Shown here: positions 9,302-19,100 of the stretch, in pieces | Layout: every line of letters begins with the position of its first letter | Position numbering within the stretch: the first letter of the stretch is position 1 | Notes under the pieces: generated by a model | What the model was told of the DNA's origin: nothing | The model's input: the letters and a program-made list of their open reading frames with translations, nothing else | The model's database searches: none | Made by a program: the position numbers and the translations under genes | Source: Saccharospirillum impatiens DSM 12546 | Lineage (GTDB): Bacteria; Pseudomonadota; Gammaproteobacteria; Pseudomonadales; Natronospirillaceae | Direction of reading: 5' to 3' | DNA: 64,000 nucleotides | NCBI RefSeq assembly: GCF_000423605.1 | Contig: NZ_AUIH01000008.1 | Span: forward strand, 62,001 to 126,000

Positions 9302-10149
9302 AACAGCGGCTTGTTCGACTTCAATAACACCTTCGCAGTCAGGCTGCCCAGCACCAGCTCACGCAAGCGAGTATGGCTGAAAGCACCCATCAGAGTCAGG
9401 TCGATATCATGCTCAGCCTGATAACTCACCAGCGCGTCACTGGGTTTCCCGTCCAGTGTCACGGCCGTAATTGTGTGACCCGCCGCCTGTAAAAGCTTTG
9501 TTGCCTTGTGCTGCAGGGTATTGGAATCGGCCGGGTCCTCTCCCACGGTCACCAAATGAACCGGAATACCCTTGAACAGCGGGCTTTGCGCCAGCATGTC
9601 GAGTGCCTTACCGGAGGCATCGCTGCCGTCGTAAGCGAGCATGACTTTCCCGGGCACGCTGAACTCAGTGTTTACCACCAGAATTGGCCGGTGCAGTGCC
9701 CGGATCGTCGCTTCCAGGTGAGCCCCCAGATGCTTGCTATCCTGCTCATGCTCTTCGCCGCGGATACCAAGCACCAAAACTCGAATGTCCTCTTCCATAT
9801 CGATCAGCGATTCAGTCAGGCTGCCATGGCGTTGCCGGGTAGTGGCCACAGTGCCGCCCTGCTCAATCCGTTCTTTGGCAGCCGCCAGCATCAGCTTACC
9901 CTGCTCCATCATCAGCCGGTTGCGCTGTTCCTCTACCTCGGTGAGTTCTTGCAACAGGGTATCCCGACTGCCCAGGCCAATGGCACCGGACAGGTCGGCC
10001 GAAGAGGCACCGCCGGTGTGCTCCAGATTGTGCAGTAACTGCAGCGGAGCGCCCGTACGCTGGCTGATCCAGGCGGCGTAGTCACAGACCGACTGGCTGT
10101 ACTTGGAACCGTCGATGCAGGCCAGTATTTTATTGTCGTTATTAAACAT
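9289..10149 (-). CDS. Universal stress protein, tandem UspA domains
   Basis: Cytoplasmic protein of 286 residues with two consecutive UspA-like domains, about 5-140 (starting KILACIDGSKYSQSV) and 150-286 (starting KVMLAYDGSDASGKA). The second domain ends in a GAFSHTRLRELVLGS motif close to the ATP-binding GxxG-S signature, so at least that domain may bind ATP. The start is adjacent to the stop of the upstream SulP gene, so the two form an operon. Stress-protein partners next to SulP transporters are common in marine gammaproteobacteria and suggest regulation of anion transport. Confidence 0.93.
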   Translation of the reverse strand: MFNNDNKILACIDGSKYSQSVCDYAAWISQRTGAPLQLLHNLEHTGGASSADLSGAIGLGSRDTLLQELTEVEEQRNRLMMEQGKLMLAAAKERIEQGGTVATTRQRHGSLTESLIDMEEDIRVLVLGIRGEEHEQDSKHLGAHLEATIRALHRPILVVNTEFSVPGKVMLAYDGSDASGKALDMLAQSPLFKGIPVHLVTVGEDPADSNTLQHKATKLLQAAGHTITAVTLDGKPSDALVSYQAEHDIDLTLMGAFSHTRLRELVLGSLTAKVLLKSNKPLLLLR

Positions 10150-11633
10150 CAGTGACCTCCTAACACTTTGTCGATCTCTTCGGGTTTATCGTGCACACCA
10201 AAGCGGTCGACGATGGTTTCACTGGCCTCGTTCAAGCCAATGATCTCGACCTGTGCACCCTCTCGGCGGAACTTGATAACAGCCTTGTCGAGCGCACCCA
10301 CGGCTGTGATATCCCAGAAATGAGCACGGGTCAGGTCAATCACAACATGATCGACCGCTTCTTTGAAGTCAAACGAAGCGACAAACTTCTCCGACGACGT
10401 AAAGAAGACCTGGCCGACGACGCTGTAGCGACGGGTATCGGTTTGTTCATCCAACTCACTGGCGACATACATAAAGTGGCCGACTTTGTTCGCGAAGAAC
10501 AGGGCCGCCAGCAATACACCGGCAAAAACACCGTAAGCCAGGTTATGCGTCCATACCACGACCACCACCGTCACGATCATCACAATGTTGGTCGACAGCG
10601 GATATTGTTTGAGGTCCTTGAACGAGCCCCAGTTGAAGGTTCCGATGGAGACCATGATCATCACTGACACCAGGGCCGCCATGGGTATTTGTGACACCCA
10701 GGGGTTCAAAAAAACCACCATGATCAGCAACACCACACCCGCTACCAGGGTCGACAAACGCCCGCGACCACCGGACTTCACGTTGATGACCGACTGACCG
10801 ATCATGGCACAGCCCGCCATGCCGCCGAGCAGGCCCGAACCAATGTTGGCAACACCCTGAGCCTTGCACTCGCGGTTTTTGTCACTCGGTGTATCGGTCA
10901 GGTCATCAACGATAGTCGCCGTCATCAAAGACTCAAGAATACCGACCATGGCCAGCGCAAAAGCATAGGGGAAGATGATTTTCAGGGTTTCCAGGTTCAG
11001 TGGAACATCAGGCCACAGAAACACAGGCAGCGTATCTGGCAGGTCACCCAGATCGCCCACAGTCCGTATATCGAGCCCCAGCACCAAGCTCACGCCGGTC
11101 AGCACCACAATGGTCACCAGAGGAGACGGAATGGTTTTGTTAATCAGCGGGAACAAATAGATAATGCCAAGGCCCGCCACGGTCATCGCATAGACGTGCC
11201 AGGTTACGTTGGTCAGTTCCGGCAACTGCGCCATAAAAATCAGAATGGCCAGGGCGTTCACGAACCCCGTGACCACAGAGCGCGACACAAAACGCATCAG
11301 TTCGCCCATGCGAAGGTAGCCGATACAGATTTGAAGCACACCAGTCAACAACGTCGCCGCTAACAGGTATTGCAGCCCATGCTCCTTGACCAGAGTCACC
11401 ATCAACAGCGCCATAGCGCCGGTGGCTGCTGAAATCATGCCGGGTCGACCGCCCGTAAAGGCAATGATCACCGCCATGCAAAACGACGCATACAACCCGA
11501 CTTTAGGGTCAACGCCGGCAATGATCGAAAAGGCAATGGCCTCGGGAATCAAAGCCAGTGCTACGACTAAACCGGCGAGCACATCGCCACGAACATTCCC
11601 GAACCAGTCTTTTCGGGTAGAAGATAACAACAT
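10149..11633 (-). CDS. SulP-family anion transporter with C-terminal STAS domain
   Basis: Inner-membrane carrier of 494 residues with about 11-12 hydrophobic segments, then a STAS domain (about 390-494). Members move sulfate, bicarbonate, chloride or dicarboxylates. The N terminus shows the family opening [17 protein letters not shown], and [19 protein letters not shown] is the conserved loop before TM9. A GAGG ribosome-binding site precedes the ATG. The stress-protein gene follows directly. The opening resembles bicarbonate/sulfate carriers of marine bacteria, but the substrate cannot be read from sequence. It is the first of three SulP genes in the window. Confidence 0.93.
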   Translation of the reverse strand: MLLSSTRKDWFGNVRGDVLAGLVVALALIPEAIAFSIIAGVDPKVGLYASFCMAVIIAFTGGRPGMISAATGAMALLMVTLVKEHGLQYLLAATLLTGVLQICIGYLRMGELMRFVSRSVVTGFVNALAILIFMAQLPELTNVTWHVYAMTVAGLGIIYLFPLINKTIPSPLVTIVVLTGVSLVLGLDIRTVGDLGDLPDTLPVFLWPDVPLNLETLKIIFPYAFALAMVGILESLMTATIVDDLTDTPSDKNRECKAQGVANIGSGLLGGMAGCAMIGQSVINVKSGGRGRLSTLVAGVVLLIMVVFLNPWVSQIPMAALVSVMIMVSIGTFNWGSFKDLKQYPLSTNIVMIVTVVVVVWTHNLAYGVFAGVLLAALFFANKVGHFMYVASELDEQTDTRRYSVVGQVFFTSSEKFVASFDFKEAVDHVVIDLTRAHFWDITAVGALDKAVIKFRREGAQVEIIGLNEASETIVDRFGVHDKPEEIDKVLGGH

Positions 11634-11891
11634 AAGAACCTCAGGAGGTACGGATAAAAAACAAGTGCCGCGTATCGGCGCGCCACACAGGATGCATGCC
11701 CTGCATGAACAGAATAGGTCAGACGACAGGCTCGGAGAGTCTGCGGAGGTGGGAAAATGCTATGGTGGCGTAAGGGTCACGATAGGTGCCGCTGGCTCGT
11801 CTGATAAAGGGAAGCGCATGATAGCGACTGGGGAGCAGATAACAACCCCAGGTCACCCTTTGTCACGGTACGGTGGTTACATCTCAAATTG

Positions 11892-12056
11892 AGTTCGCGC
11901 CAAGAACCCGCATCGGCTACCAGGTAGGCTCCTCAAGGGTCGGGCGGGATGCCGCCCACTCAACCCTTCCATGGGGCCTGGATCGCAACATCCATGTTGC
12001 GAACCCCCCTTGATGAGCCTACCTGGTACCCGATGCTAATCGTTTGCCGGCGAACT
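11892..12056. repeat. Long intergenic inverted repeat, copy A
   Basis: A 165-bp imperfect palindrome. The arms at 11910-11939 and 12006-12036 pair over about 30 bp with few mismatches (CAGGTAGGCTC / GAGCCTACCTG). Outer arms near 11892 and 12056 (AGTTCGC / GCGAACT) extend the pairing. The centre holds the hairpin TCGCAACA-TCCA-TGTTGCGA at 11983-12002. A block at about 11938-11982 matches, in reverse complement, the interior of copy C at 26140-26181. Confidence 0.85.
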
Positions 12057-12130
12057 CTGACATTCCAACCAACAGTTGGACAAAAAATCAGATACCGTAC
12101 TTTCAATTTTTAGGGTCCTCGAACAGCCCA

Positions 12131-12243
12131 GTGTCAGGCATCGGGTGTACCTATCCGGGGTAGTCTGCAGCATGGATGCTGCAGCCTAGGCCCCACGGAT
12201 GGGTTCACGCCGACCCCGGATAGGTATACCCGGTGTCTGGCAC
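12131..12243. repeat. Long intergenic inverted repeat, copy B
   Basis: The arms 12131-12161 and 12213-12243 pair over about 31 bp, with mismatches that are mostly G-U compatible (CCTATCCGGGGT / ACCCCGGATAGG). The centre is the perfect hairpin CTGCAGCA-TGGA-TGCTGCAG at 12165-12184, followed by CCCA-CGGA-TGGG. With copy A it fills the 627-bp space between the SulP and aldehyde dehydrogenase genes; I see no gene there. Confidence 0.85.
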
Positions 12244-12260
12244 GGACTCTAGGCAACACA

Positions 12261-13784
12261 TTAGAAGAAACCCATAGGGTTCACGTCATAGCTGACCAGG
12301 AGGTTCTTGGTTTGCTGGTAGTGGTCGAGCATCATTTTGTGGTTCTCGCGGCCAACCCCGGATTTTTTGTAGCCACCAAAGGCAGCATGGGCCGGATAAT
12401 GGTGGTAGCAGTTGGTCCAGACCCTACCCGCCTGGATGCCGCGCCCCATGCGATAGGCGCGGTTCATGTCGCGTGTCCACAGGCCGGCACCCAGTCCGAA
12501 TTCCGTATCATTGGCAATTTCCAGTGCTTCGGCTTCGTCCTTGAATGTGGTAACTGACACCACCGGGCCAAAAATTTCTTCCTGAAAGACGCGCATCTTA
12601 TTGTGGCCTTTCATCAGCGTGGGCTGAATGTAGAAGCCAGACTCGTACTTGCCTTCCGTTGTGCCCAGCTGATCACCACCTAACAGGAATTCCGCACCCT
12701 CTTCCCGGCCAATGGCAAAGTAACCCATGATCTTGTCGAATTGCTCTTTTGATGCCTGGGCACCGACCATCACTTCAGTATCCAGCGGGTTGCCACGCTT
12801 GATCTGATTGGTGCGCTCAATCACTTTCTTCATGAATTCATCGTAAATCGACTCATGCACCAACAAGCGTGACGGGCAGGTACAAACTTCGCCCTGATTG
12901 AAGAACGCCAGTACAACCCCTTCGATGCACTTGCTCAGGTAGCTGTCTTCATACTGCATAACGTCTTCAAAGAAAATGTTGGGCGACTTGCCACCGAGCT
13001 CCACCGAAGAGGGAATGATGTTTTCAGCCGCACATTTGAGAATGTGCGAGCCAACCGGGGTTGAGCCGGTAAAGGCGATCTTGGCAATGCGGGTGCTGGT
13101 CGCCAGCGCCTCGCCGGCTTCGGCCCCATAGCCATTAACGACGTTCAACACGCCCGGCGGCAACAGATCTTCGATCAGTTCAACGAATTTCAGAATCGAC
13201 CACGGCGTCTGTTCCGCCGGTTTCAGAATGGTGCAGTTGCCACTGGCCAGTGCCGGGGCCAGTTTCCAGGCCGCCATCAGCAGCGGGAAATTCCAGGGGA
13301 TGATCTGCCCGACCACGCCCAGAGGCTCGTGAAAGTGATAGGCCACGGTGTGCTCGTCGATCTCCCCGACCGAACCTTCCTGGGCCCGAATCGCACCGGC
13401 GAAGTAGCGGAAATGATCGACCGCCAGCGGTACATCGGCGTTCAACGTCTCGCGCACCGCCTTACCGTTATCCCAGGTTTCGGCAATGGCAATCATTTCC
13501 AGATTCTGTTCCAGACGGTCGGCAACCTTCAGCAGAATATTGGAACGCGCTGTCACCGACATTTTCCCCCATCCTTCTTTGGCCGCATGGGCCGCATCCA
13601 GAGCCAATTCGATGTCTTCAGCGCCTGAACGGGGAATCTGACAAAAAATATCACCGGTTACCGGAGATACATTGTCGAAATACTGACCCTTGACCGGCTC
13701 GACCCATTTGCCACCGATAAAGTTGCCATAACGGGTTTTGACTGAAACCGGAGAATCGGGCTGACCGGGATGCGAATAAAGCAT
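12261..13784 (-). CDS. NAD-dependent aldehyde dehydrogenase, acetaldehyde dehydrogenase (ExaC/AldB) type
   Basis: Cytosolic NAD(P)+-dependent oxidation of aldehydes, probably acetaldehyde, to the carboxylic acid. The 507-residue protein has the ALDH fold: [20 protein letters not shown] (nucleotide region), the glutamate motif [16 protein letters not shown] and catalytic cysteine in [14 protein letters not shown] (~300). The C-terminal [15 protein letters not shown] and its length match the ExaC/AcoD branch, which is often paired with an AcoR-type activator. Such an activator is divergently encoded at 14118, and a sigma-54 promoter lies at 13847-13861. The ATG is preceded by a CCAGAGG-type site. 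Confidence 0.93.
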   Translation of the reverse strand: MLYSHPGQPDSPVSVKTRYGNFIGGKWVEPVKGQYFDNVSPVTGDIFCQIPRSGAEDIELALDAAHAAKEGWGKMSVTARSNILLKVADRLEQNLEMIAIAETWDNGKAVRETLNADVPLAVDHFRYFAGAIRAQEGSVGEIDEHTVAYHFHEPLGVVGQIIPWNFPLLMAAWKLAPALASGNCTILKPAEQTPWSILKFVELIEDLLPPGVLNVVNGYGAEAGEALATSTRIAKIAFTGSTPVGSHILKCAAENIIPSSVELGGKSPNIFFEDVMQYEDSYLSKCIEGVVLAFFNQGEVCTCPSRLLVHESIYDEFMKKVIERTNQIKRGNPLDTEVMVGAQASKEQFDKIMGYFAIGREEGAEFLLGGDQLGTTEGKYESGFYIQPTLMKGHNKMRVFQEEIFGPVVSVTTFKDEAEALEIANDTEFGLGAGLWTRDMNRAYRMGRGIQAGRVWTNCYHHYPAHAAFGGYKKSGVGRENHKMMLDHYQQTKNLLVSYDVNPMGFF

Positions 13785-13846
13785 GGTGTGTACCTCTGGA
13801 TGTTGTTTTATGAATTGTTGTTTTGGGTGTTGCCACCCGAGCTACC

Positions 13847-13861
13847 GCAACAGCCGTGCCA
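13847..13861 (-). promoter_or_regulatory. Sigma-54 (-24/-12) promoter of the aldehyde dehydrogenase gene
   Basis: On the minus strand the sequence is TGGCACG-GCTG-TTGC, matching every fixed base of the -24/-12 consensus TGGCACG-N4-TTGC at the correct spacing. It lies about 63 bp upstream of the aldehyde dehydrogenase ATG and is correctly oriented. The neighbouring AcoR-like activator makes it functionally credible. Confidence 0.9.
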
Positions 13862-14064
13862 GCGCTTGCATTGCTGCCGGGAAGAGACTAAAACAGAGGG
13901 ACTGAATAAGCGGGCCCATCAGTCAGGCAAGGCTTGCCAACCGGGGCTGTCCGCCACACACGACTGCACCGGAAAGCCCCTGTTTATGGGCTATTCAGCG
14001 TGAACAACGAGCATAACAATAAAAACTCAAACGCCGGTCGGGTATCGGCCTCCACCCAATTAGG

Positions 14065-14091
14065 GTGTTGCAGGGTGCGCCAGGTGTTGCA
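14065..14091. promoter_or_regulatory. Direct repeats, candidate activator-binding (UAS) sites
   Basis: The octamer GTGTTGCA occurs at 14065-14072 and 14084-14091, 19 bp apart, about two helical turns. A related GTGTTGCC lies at about 13828. They sit 200-230 bp upstream of the sigma-54 promoter and just before the activator gene, a normal place for enhancer sites. The 13785-14117 gap otherwise shows no gene. Confidence 0.45.
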
Positions 14092-14117
14092 AAACGCCAC
14101 ACCCCGGGAGATCACAG

Positions 14118-15974
14118 ATGACTTCTTCGACTCACCCCAGCGCCGAAGCGCTGGCCGCCGCCAGGCATCAGTTTTTTGAACAACACCAGACGCCCGGTAC
14201 TCTGATATCGCCGCTGATTGAACGATCCTGGCAGCGCAGCCTGAAGTCTGGCCTTACCCCCGGACACTGCAGCCGCGATGCCCGCCTGTCGCAACCCGAA
14301 TTCCGCCATATTCGCGAACGCAACCGCACCCTGCTCGATATCGCCCGTCCACAACTGGAAAGTCTGTTCGAGCAAATCCAGGATACTCAATGTGCTGTGT
14401 TGCTGGCTGACCAGACCGGCACCATCCTCCACGGGGTGGGCGATGCTGCCTTCGTACCGGAAGCACGACGCGTTGAATTGATGCCCGGTGGCGTTTGGAG
14501 TGAAGGCGCCCGCGGCACCAACGCCATCGGTACAGCTGCCAGCGAAGGCCGCTCAGTCGTGGTACATGGCCAGGAGCATTTTCTTGACCAGAACGGCTTT
14601 CTGACCTGCGCTGCGGTACCGGTATTCGATCCCGGTGGCCAGGTGATTGGCGTACTCGATATATCCAGCGATGCCCGCCATTCGCAGCGTCACACCATGG
14701 CTCTGGTTAACCTAGCCGTATCGATGATCGAGAACAGCCTGCTCGAACGCACCTGTGAACGGGCACACCTGATGTACCTGCACCCGCATGCGCATCTGCT
14801 GGGTGGCCTCTATGAAGGCATTATCGCCTATGACGACAATGGCCACATCATCGGCGCCAACCGCTGGGCCCGACACCATCTGAACGTGACTGATAGCACT
14901 GAACAGCCACTGAATCTGCGCACTCTGTTCCCTCGACTGACCGAACCCGAAGCCCATGCCAGCCTGGTAACGCAGAGCGGACAGACGCTGCATGCCCGGC
15001 ACAAGGCCTACCGAGCGCCGACGCGCCCAACCCGACCGGCCCCAGCAACCCCTGTGTCCGCGACAAAGGATCCCCTGGCCGCACTGGACAGCACCGACCC
15101 CGATATCGCCAAGCTGATCACGCAGGCACGGCGGATCGTCGGTCAGGGTATTCCCATTGTGCTGCAGGGCGAAACCGGTGTGGGCAAAGATGTCTGGGCC
15201 CGGGCGCTGCACCAGGCCGGACCTCGCAGCGGCGCCATGGTGGCGGTCAACTGTGCAGCCATTCCCGAAACGCTGATAGAAGCTGAGTTGTTTGGCTATC
15301 GCCCCGGCGCCTTTACCGGAGCTGACAAAGCGGGCTCTCGGGGACGTATTCTGGACGCAGACAACGGCACTTTGTTTCTCGATGAGATTGGTGACATGCC
15401 CCGTTCACTCCAGTCACGCCTGTTGCGAGTGCTGCAAGAGCGGCAGGTGACCCCGGTCGGCGGTGGCCAGCCCATTCCTGTCGATTGCGATCTGATATGT
15501 GCCACTCATGCCCGATTGCGTGAAGCGGTCAGTCAAGGCGTGTTTCGCCAGGATCTGTATTACCGAATCAACGGCCTGACACTGAACCTGCCACCGCTGC
15601 GCTCACGGAGCGACATTCGGGCACTGATCGACCAGGTGCTGGCTGACCTCGGTGGTGGAACCCTGAGTCAGGCAAGTTACCGGCTGATGATCCAGCACCC
15701 CTGGCCCGGCAATTTACGACAATTGCATTCGGTGCTCCGCACCGCCCGGATTCTATGCGGTCCGGATGAATCGATAACCCCCGAGCACCTGTCAGCCGAT
15801 TTTCTCGCAGAAGCCCGAGTTGAATCGAACGGCGCGGCACTGGCCGACTGGGAACAATTCGCCATCAACACCGCAATGACAGACAACCAGGGTAACGTCT
15901 CAGCCGCGGCCCGACAGTTGAACATTGATCGGTCTACACTGCATCGCAAACTGAGACTGCTCAGTGGCAAGTAA
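14118..15974 (+). CDS. AcoR-like sigma-54-dependent transcriptional activator
   Basis: Enhancer-binding protein of 618 residues. An N-terminal GAF-type sensor region (about 75-215, with GGVWSEGARGTNAIGTA typical of AcoR) is followed by a PAS-like stretch (about 230-290). The AAA+ domain has Walker A GETGVGKD (351-358), the sigma-54 contact loop GAFTGA (397-402) and Walker [11 protein letters not shown] (417-426). It ends in a Fis-type helix-turn-helix (VSAAARQLNIDRSTLHRKL). It is divergent from the aldehyde dehydrogenase and presumably activates it in response to ethanol-, acetoin- or aldehyde-type signals; the effector is not readable. Confidence 0.92.
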   Translation: MTSSTHPSAEALAAARHQFFEQHQTPGTLISPLIERSWQRSLKSGLTPGHCSRDARLSQPEFRHIRERNRTLLDIARPQLESLFEQIQDTQCAVLLADQTGTILHGVGDAAFVPEARRVELMPGGVWSEGARGTNAIGTAASEGRSVVVHGQEHFLDQNGFLTCAAVPVFDPGGQVIGVLDISSDARHSQRHTMALVNLAVSMIENSLLERTCERAHLMYLHPHAHLLGGLYEGIIAYDDNGHIIGANRWARHHLNVTDSTEQPLNLRTLFPRLTEPEAHASLVTQSGQTLHARHKAYRAPTRPTRPAPATPVSATKDPLAALDSTDPDIAKLITQARRIVGQGIPIVLQGETGVGKDVWARALHQAGPRSGAMVAVNCAAIPETLIEAELFGYRPGAFTGADKAGSRGRILDADNGTLFLDEIGDMPRSLQSRLLRVLQERQVTPVGGGQPIPVDCDLICATHARLREAVSQGVFRQDLYYRINGLTLNLPPLRSRSDIRALIDQVLADLGGGTLSQASYRLMIQHPWPGNLRQLHSVLRTARILCGPDESITPEHLSADFLAEARVESNGAALADWEQFAINTAMTDNQGNVSAAARQLNIDRSTLHRKLRLLSGK

Positions 15975-16301
15975 AACAGCCAGCCTAAAGCGATATATTG
16001 CAGTATTTGCATTGATCAAATCCGAATAATTCGCACTTTGCAGTCGGATATCCCTAAAAATGTTACCAATCGGTCACATTTTTCCGGTAATGTGGTCAGG
16101 ATCATTTTTTGACCAAATGTTCAACTAATGATGCTGCACCGTACCCGGGAGTCTGTCGGACTCGGGGGTGCGAGATACAACTAAAAAAGTAGAACGCAGC
16201 TCTGCAGTCGATACGCTGCAATCACAACAACAATAACGGGACTCTGTGGTCGGCAACCCACATGGATGTCAGTGAGACCCGATGAAAACGAGAGGGATAC
16301 C
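15975..16301. promoter_or_regulatory. Intergenic region upstream of the secreted nuclease
   Basis: A 327-bp gap without a plausible gene. It contains AT-rich stretches and the inverted repeat CACATT-N8-AATGTG at 16075-16094, flanked by GGTCA on one side and GGTCAGG on the other. This could be an operator for the nuclease gene. I looked for a Pho box and found no convincing one. Confidence 0.3.
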
Positions 16302-18857
16302 ATGAACGCCAGACGAACCACCCTGGCCCTGATGATTGCCGCAGCCTATGCTGGCGGTGCTCAGGCCGATCTGATTTTCTCCGAATACATTGAAGGATCT
16401 TCCTTCAATAAAGCCATCGAACTCCAGAATACCGGCGACGCAACGATTGACCTCAGTCAATACAGCGTCGAACTCTACTCCAATGGCAATACCAGTCTGA
16501 ACACCGCCCTGACGCTGGGCGGCACGCTGGGTGCCGGTGATGTGTACGTCATCGCGAACAGCCAGGCTACTCAGGAAATCCTCGACGTCACCGACACAAC
16601 ATCGGGCGTGGCCAACTTCAATGGCAACGATGTGGTCTTGTTGCGCGAAGTGGATACCGTGGTCGACCGTATTGGCCAGCTGGGCAGCGCCGATACCTTC
16701 GGCGCCAACGTCACCCTGGTTCGAAAAACTGAGATTACCCAGGGTGATGCGAACTTTGCGGACGCCTTCGACCCAACCGAACAATGGGATTCTTTTGCCA
16801 GCAACACCTTTGCCTACCTCGGCAATGGTGGCACCGGTGACGATGGTGGGCCGGACGATCCCGTACTGGCGCAATGCGGCGAACCGATGACCTTGATTTC
16901 AAGCGTTCAGGGCAGCGGCGATGCCTCACCCCTGCTGGGACAGAACGTATCGGTAGAAGCGATTGTGGTTGCCGATTACCAGGCTGGCAACCAGCTCAGC
17001 GGTTTCTTCCTGCAAGAAGAAGATAGCGAGCAAGACGGTGATCCGGGCACCTCCGAGGGTATCTTTGTCTTTTACGACGATACCGATGTCGCGGTTGGCG
17101 ACCGGGTTGTAGTCAATGGTGCCGTGGACGAATACTTTGGCCTGACCCAGATCAATGATGTCGATGGCATCTCTGTTTGCGCCAGTAACCAGTTGTTGCC
17201 GTCACCCGCGCTGGTCTCGCTGCCACTGGATAACGCCGATGACCTCGAAGCATTCGAAGGCATGCGGGTGACCAGCAACCAGACGCTGACGGTCAACGAA
17301 GTGTATCAACTGGGCCGCTATGGTGAATTCACCGTTAGCCAGGGTCGTCGCTACATCCCGACAGAAGTGGCTGCCCCTGGCCCGGATGCCTTTGCCGTTA
17401 ATGAGGCCAACGATCTGAACAAGTTGATTGTGGAAGATGGCATTCGCACTCAGAACCCGGACCCCATGCGGTTCCCATCGCCTGAGCTGTCGGCCTACAA
17501 CACCCTGCGCATTGGCGAAACCCTCAACAACCTCAGCGGTGTATTGAACTATTCATTCGGCGCTTACAAGCTGATCCCGACCGGGGACTTGCAACTGCAG
17601 GGCACCAACCCGAGAAAAGCAGCCCCTGAAGACACCCTGGATCGCGACATGCGCGTAGCCAGCTTCAACGTGCTGAACTACTACAACGGCGATGGCCTTG
17701 GTGGCGGTTTCCCAACTGACCGCGGCGCCGATACACCGCTGGAACTGGAGCGCCAGGAGGCCAAACTGATTGCAGCGCTTTCAGCACTGGATGCGGATGT
17801 CATCGGGTTGATGGAAATCGAGAACGACGGCTTTGACGAAAACAGCGCCATCGCCCAACTGGTCGATGCACTGAATGTCACCCAGCCAGCCGATAAGCTC
17901 TACGACTACATCTCAACCGGAGGCCCGGGCATTGGTACCGATTCCATCGCCGTCGGCTTGATTTATCGCGCGGGCATCGTGGCACCGGTTAACGGCGCCC
18001 AGGTTCTGTCAAGCGACAACTCTCCGTTGGACGATGAAGGCCAGCCCCTGTTTAACGATCAGAAAAACCGCCCGGCTCTGACCCAGAGTTTTGAACATCT
18101 GGGCAGTGGTGATCGCTTTACCGTTGTGGTGAACCACCTCAAGTCCAAAGGCTCTTCCTGTGACGACGTCGGCGACCCGGAAGACCCCAACCTGCAAGGC
18201 AATTGCAACGGCGTTCGTACTGCCGCAGCGACCGCCCTGGCTGAGTGGCTGAGCACCAACCCGACCGGTGTAGCTGATGCCGATGTGATGATCATTGGCG
18301 ACTTGAACGCCTACTCAATGGAAGATCCATTGCAGGTTCTGGCCGATGCCGGCTATGCCAACCTGAAAGGCGACGGTGAATACTCTTACGTATTCGACGG
18401 TGAATCCGGTAACCTCGACCATGCCCTGGCTTCTGCCAGTTTGCAGGCCAAGGTCATTAACGTGCAGGACTGGCACATCAACACCGATGAGCCGCTGGTG
18501 CTGGATTACAACACCGAGTTCAAATCCGACAATCACGTTGAGCTGCTCTACGCACCCACGCCTTACCGGTCTTCCGACCACGACCCGGTTATCGTCGATT
18601 TCAATTTGAATACACCTCCGAACGTCTCGTTCAGTGTGTTCAGATTCCTGTTCTGGTATGTCTTTATCAGCGACAGCCGCGACGATGACGGTTACTTGGT
18701 CGCCGAAGACTGGAATGCCGGTCAGTTCGCTTTTTCAGGTGACTGGAAGATCATTCCGGCCTATCTGTTCAAGCGTAATCAGATCCGTGAGGTAACCCTG
18801 ACTGTCACGGACAACGATGGCGCCACCAGCAGTCTGACCCAGACGTTGCCGCGTTAA
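16302..18857 (+). CDS. Secreted ExeM/NucH-type extracellular nuclease
   Basis: I choose the ATG at 16302, preceded by GAGAGGG, because it begins directly with a signal peptide (MNARRTTLALMIAAAYAGGAQA). The mature ~830-residue protein has a lamin-tail domain (IEGSSFNKAIELQN), an OB-fold-like region (about 205-340) and an endonuclease/exonuclease/phosphatase domain. The latter shows ASFNVLNYYNG, LMEIENDG, NHLKSKGSSC, GDLNAYSMEDP and SSDHDPVIVDF, the metal and catalytic motifs of DNase I-like enzymes. A C-terminal Ig/PKD-like domain (VTLTVTDNDGATSS) closes it. Likely role: degradation of extracellular DNA for phosphate/carbon or biofilm control. Confidence 0.92.
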   Translation: MNARRTTLALMIAAAYAGGAQADLIFSEYIEGSSFNKAIELQNTGDATIDLSQYSVELYSNGNTSLNTALTLGGTLGAGDVYVIANSQATQEILDVTDTTSGVANFNGNDVVLLREVDTVVDRIGQLGSADTFGANVTLVRKTEITQGDANFADAFDPTEQWDSFASNTFAYLGNGGTGDDGGPDDPVLAQCGEPMTLISSVQGSGDASPLLGQNVSVEAIVVADYQAGNQLSGFFLQEEDSEQDGDPGTSEGIFVFYDDTDVAVGDRVVVNGAVDEYFGLTQINDVDGISVCASNQLLPSPALVSLPLDNADDLEAFEGMRVTSNQTLTVNEVYQLGRYGEFTVSQGRRYIPTEVAAPGPDAFAVNEANDLNKLIVEDGIRTQNPDPMRFPSPELSAYNTLRIGETLNNLSGVLNYSFGAYKLIPTGDLQLQGTNPRKAAPEDTLDRDMRVASFNVLNYYNGDGLGGGFPTDRGADTPLELERQEAKLIAALSALDADVIGLMEIENDGFDENSAIAQLVDALNVTQPADKLYDYISTGGPGIGTDSIAVGLIYRAGIVAPVNGAQVLSSDNSPLDDEGQPLFNDQKNRPALTQSFEHLGSGDRFTVVVNHLKSKGSSCDDVGDPEDPNLQGNCNGVRTAAATALAEWLSTNPTGVADADVMIIGDLNAYSMEDPLQVLADAGYANLKGDGEYSYVFDGESGNLDHALASASLQAKVINVQDWHINTDEPLVLDYNTEFKSDNHVELLYAPTPYRSSDHDPVIVDFNLNTPPNVSFSVFRFLFWYVFISDSRDDDGYLVAEDWNAGQFAFSGDWKIIPAYLFKRNQIREVTLTVTDNDGATSSLTQTLPR

Positions 18858-18864
18858 TCCCCTG

Positions 18865-18891
18865 GTCAGGGCATCGTTCTGATGCCCTGAC
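18865..18891 (+). terminator. Hairpin after the nuclease gene
   Basis: A perfect 11-base stem, GTCAGGGCATC / GATGCCCTGAC, with a five-base loop begins 7 bp after the stop. There is no T run, so termination would be imperfect. Confidence 0.55.
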
Positions 18892-18950
18892 ACCCAACTT
18901 CCAAGTCTATCCTTATGTCTGAATAATCCGCTGACATTGGGCAAGTGCTA

Positions 18951-18973
18951 GGGCCTACCCGGTAGCTGGCACG
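18951..18973. repeat. Solo half-arm of the long inverted-repeat family
   Basis: GGCCTACCCGGTAGCTGGCAC closely resembles the right arm of copy E (GGCCTACCCGGTGGCCAGCAC at 40232-40252). No pairing left arm is present, so this looks like a decayed copy. Confidence 0.55.
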
Positions 18974-19100
18974 GCTTTCCGCCACCGAAGCCAGCCGAAA
19001 TAGACGAACCACCATTCATCAAATCGTCACCACTCTGTCGCCTACCCGTCACATCGCCGCAATAGTCTGGCTCTGTCTGCTATGACCGGAGCCCGCTGTT

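Noticed and set aside
16000-16100. Possible Pho box upstream of the secreted nuclease
   Set aside because: GGTCA-like words occur but no CTGTCAT-type direct repeats at 11-bp spacing.
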